Source: Alectryocaccomicrobium faecavium (GTDB lineage Bacteria; Bacillota; Clostridia; Christensenellales; Aristaeellaceae). From it: 7,349 nucleotides of DNA. The translations under genes and the position numbers were made by a program. Shown here in pieces: positions 6,204 through 7,349 of the stretch; the stretch's first letter is position 1; each line of letters opens with the position of its first letter. The stretch is from contig DVOT01000244.1 of the NCBI GenBank assembly GCA_018713425.1, positions 1 to 7,349 of the forward strand, in the 5' to 3' direction. Below the pieces are notes generated by a model. It searched no databases. It worked only from the letters and a program-made list of their open reading frames with translations, and was not told where the DNA came from.

Positions 6204-7009
6204 CTATATATCAACTGGTAATCTTAAGGATACAGAAGTTCCTTTTCCCAGTTGGCTATGAATTTCTATGGAACCACACCCTTTATAGTAAAGATCTATA
6301 CGTCGGCTAACATTTATTAGACCAATGCCTTGATGTATATTTTTTCATCCATGCCACAGCCATCGTCCTCGACCATCAATAAAAGAAATTTTGCTTGGAG
6401 CAAGCACGAAATACGCACAATACCTTTACCACCACAAGGGGCAGGCCATGGCAAACCGCGTTTTCAATCAGGAACTGCATCGGCAGGCGCAACACTGGGG
6501 TTCCCAATTCAGCAGGATCACAATTCCAGATACAATGAATACCATTGCGGTATTTATGCCGCAGAATATTGCAATATGCCCTTATAAAAGCAATTTCCTC
6601 TCTTAAAAGTACAATTGGCGTTTCGTGCGAGATGGAATAGCAGAAAAAAATCGCCTAATTTGTGTGGACTTTGGATGCTTTCCAGCAAATCGCATAAAGA
6701 GTGCGAATGAATTTGAAGCTGTAAGGAATGCAATTCGGCTTCCATCTTATTTAATGCCATTTGGTACTCCTTTTTTTGTGCACATCAAAGTGCTGTTCTG
6801 TTTCTCCGCCAGAATACAATGTTGAAAATAACCGGCCTTTCGGACTGCGCTCCATGGAAGCAATTCTTGGGCAGCGGCGCCGGCAGGAAGAAATTCATTT
6901 TGCTTTGGCAAGAAAATTATATCTGAGATATGACTACTCAGCCGAATGTCCATAGCGCACATATATTCACTTTTTCATCCGATAATATAGCAATTTTGGA
7001 TATTAACAT
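6204..7009 (-). pseudogene. Eroded YesM/LytS-type sensor histidine kinase
   Basis: Read on the minus strand, pieces of a PF06580-type histidine kinase appear in order but in different frames. About 6840-6955 reads SHISDIIFLPKQNEF, possibly a sensor remnant (weak). Bases 6611-6760 give MALNKMEAELHSLQLQI then HSHSLCDLLESI, the H-box, with the His codon at 6701-6703; the usual NPHFLYN has decayed to HSHSLCD. Bases 6442-6612, in another frame, give LLREEIAFIRAYCNIL and then LPMQFLIENAVCHGL, the N-box. Bases 6336-6441, in a third register, give GGKGIVRIS and VEDDGCGMDEK, the G1 box. Bases 6204-6335 give HQGIGLINVSRRIDLYY and GKGTSVSLRLPVDI then stop, the G2 region and C-terminus. At least three frameshifts are needed. 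TM2 and HAMP are missing, as are roughly 15-20 residues between the G1 and G2 boxes. No response regulator is nearby. The region is clearly AT-richer than its neighbours, as expected for drifting relic DNA. The 5' limit is a guess. Confidence 0.83.
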
Positions 7010-7147
7010 TTTGAATTTTATGTAGATATTTTTTACTCTTTATAATTTCATATAGAAAGGTACCATTCCTTGGCTATTGCATATCTGTGCTGATGGCCTC
7101 ACACGCGAGCCAATGGACACAACTACCTTTTTCCACGCCTGACCCCA

Positions 7148-7176
7148 TTGCCCTGTGCGGAAAAATCTGCTATAAT
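7148..7176 (+). promoter_or_regulatory. Promoter of the GNAT gene (sigma-A, extended -10)
   Basis: TTGCCC (7148-7153), a 17-base spacer, then a perfect TATAAT (7171-7176) with TG at 7168-7169. Transcription should start near 7183, leaving a 5' leader of about 25 bases containing the GGAGG ribosome site at 7196-7200. Confidence 0.87.
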
Positions 7177-7207
7177 GGTGGCAAAACCAAACCATGGAGG
7201 CGATTGC

Positions 7208-7349
7208 ATGGCCGAAGGTATCCTGTTCGAGCGCGCTACGGCTGCGGATTACGATGAGATCGTGGAATTTGCCAATTTTGTGTTCAGCTACGCCCATGAA
7301 CCGCACGAATTCAAAACCCTGATCTCCAAGGCCTATGGCGAAGACCGTA
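7208..7349 (+). CDS. GNAT-family N-acetyltransferase (3' partial)
   Basis: The first 47 codons of a gene that leaves the window. The ATG has GGAGG (7196-7200) 7 bases ahead and a near-consensus promoter. The visible start reads LFERATAADYDEIVEFANFVF (split here as LFERATAADYDEIV and EFANFVF) and then HEPHEFKTLISKAYG. It has the N-terminal beta1-alpha1 pattern of GNAT enzymes (an arginine-alanine-threonine strand, then Asp-Tyr and an amphipathic helix) and resembles a Clostridial GNAT subgroup with an HxPxxFxxLxPKxYG-like segment. The acetyl-CoA pyrophosphate loop lies beyond the window, so the call rests on N-terminal similarity only. The acceptor substrate is unknown. Its codon and base composition match the GC-rich genes at the left of the window, not the AT-rich stretch just before it. 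Confidence 0.78.
   Translation, partial: MAEGILFERATAADYDEIVEFANFVFSYAHEPHEFKTLISKAYGEDR

Noticed and set aside
6545..6562. Inverted repeat GCGG...CCGC within the relic kinase
   Set aside because: A 4-5 bp stem inside former coding DNA, with no T-tract and no gene to regulate.
6391..6606. + strand open frames of 60-85 codons between 6330 and 6955
   Set aside because: They have no domain or convincing ribosome site, and the minus strand of the same bases carries recognisable kinase boxes.
7040..7306. Minus-strand 88-codon open frame across the GNAT promoter and start
   Set aside because: It overlaps a strong + strand promoter and gene start and shows no recognisable motif; I could not link it to the kinase relic.

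Overview
The window looks like GC-rich chromosomal DNA from a Clostridia-like Gram-positive bacterium. Three things point there: purine-rich Shine-Dalgarno sites ahead of most genes, a class A RNase P RNA (usual in Clostridia, not in Bacilli), and a CotH / VTC / DUF4956 gene set that is common in Clostridia and Actinobacteria. No species can be named from the sequence alone. There is no phage, IS element, CRISPR array or tRNA.

Region 1 (1-4081, + strand) is a tight four-gene operon. It holds a surface-type CotH kinase with lamin-tail and chitobiase-C-like modules (5' end outside the window), a VTC-type polyphosphate polymerase domain protein, a DUF4956 membrane protein, and a PHP metallophosphoesterase. 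The first two genes overlap by 32 bases and the others are 10 and 5 bases apart, so they are probably co-transcribed and in part translationally coupled. All four products plausibly act on phosphate or phosphoanhydride chemistry, three of them by well-recognised domains. A membrane-linked phosphorylation or polyphosphate system is an attractive inference but is not demonstrated.

Region 2 (4125-6180, + strand) starts with a good promoter driving rnpB, the RNase P RNA, followed by a strong intrinsic terminator. An MFS transporter gene starts only about 20 bases after the terminator's U-tract. After a 154-base gap comes a 54-codon, GTG-start, two-helix membrane peptide, closed by an 11-bp perfect-stem terminator.

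Region 3 (6204-about 7009) is AT-richer than its surroundings and has no intact gene. On the minus strand it carries the eroded remains of a YesM/LytS-type sensor histidine kinase. The H-box, the LREE segment, the N-box, the DDGCGM G1 box and the GIGL G2 box appear in the right order but in different frames and with pieces missing. Bases 7010-7147 show nothing I can support beyond AT-rich sequence.

Region 4 (7148-7349, + strand) has a near-consensus sigma-A promoter with an extended -10, then the first 47 codons of a GNAT-type acetyltransferase that runs off the window.
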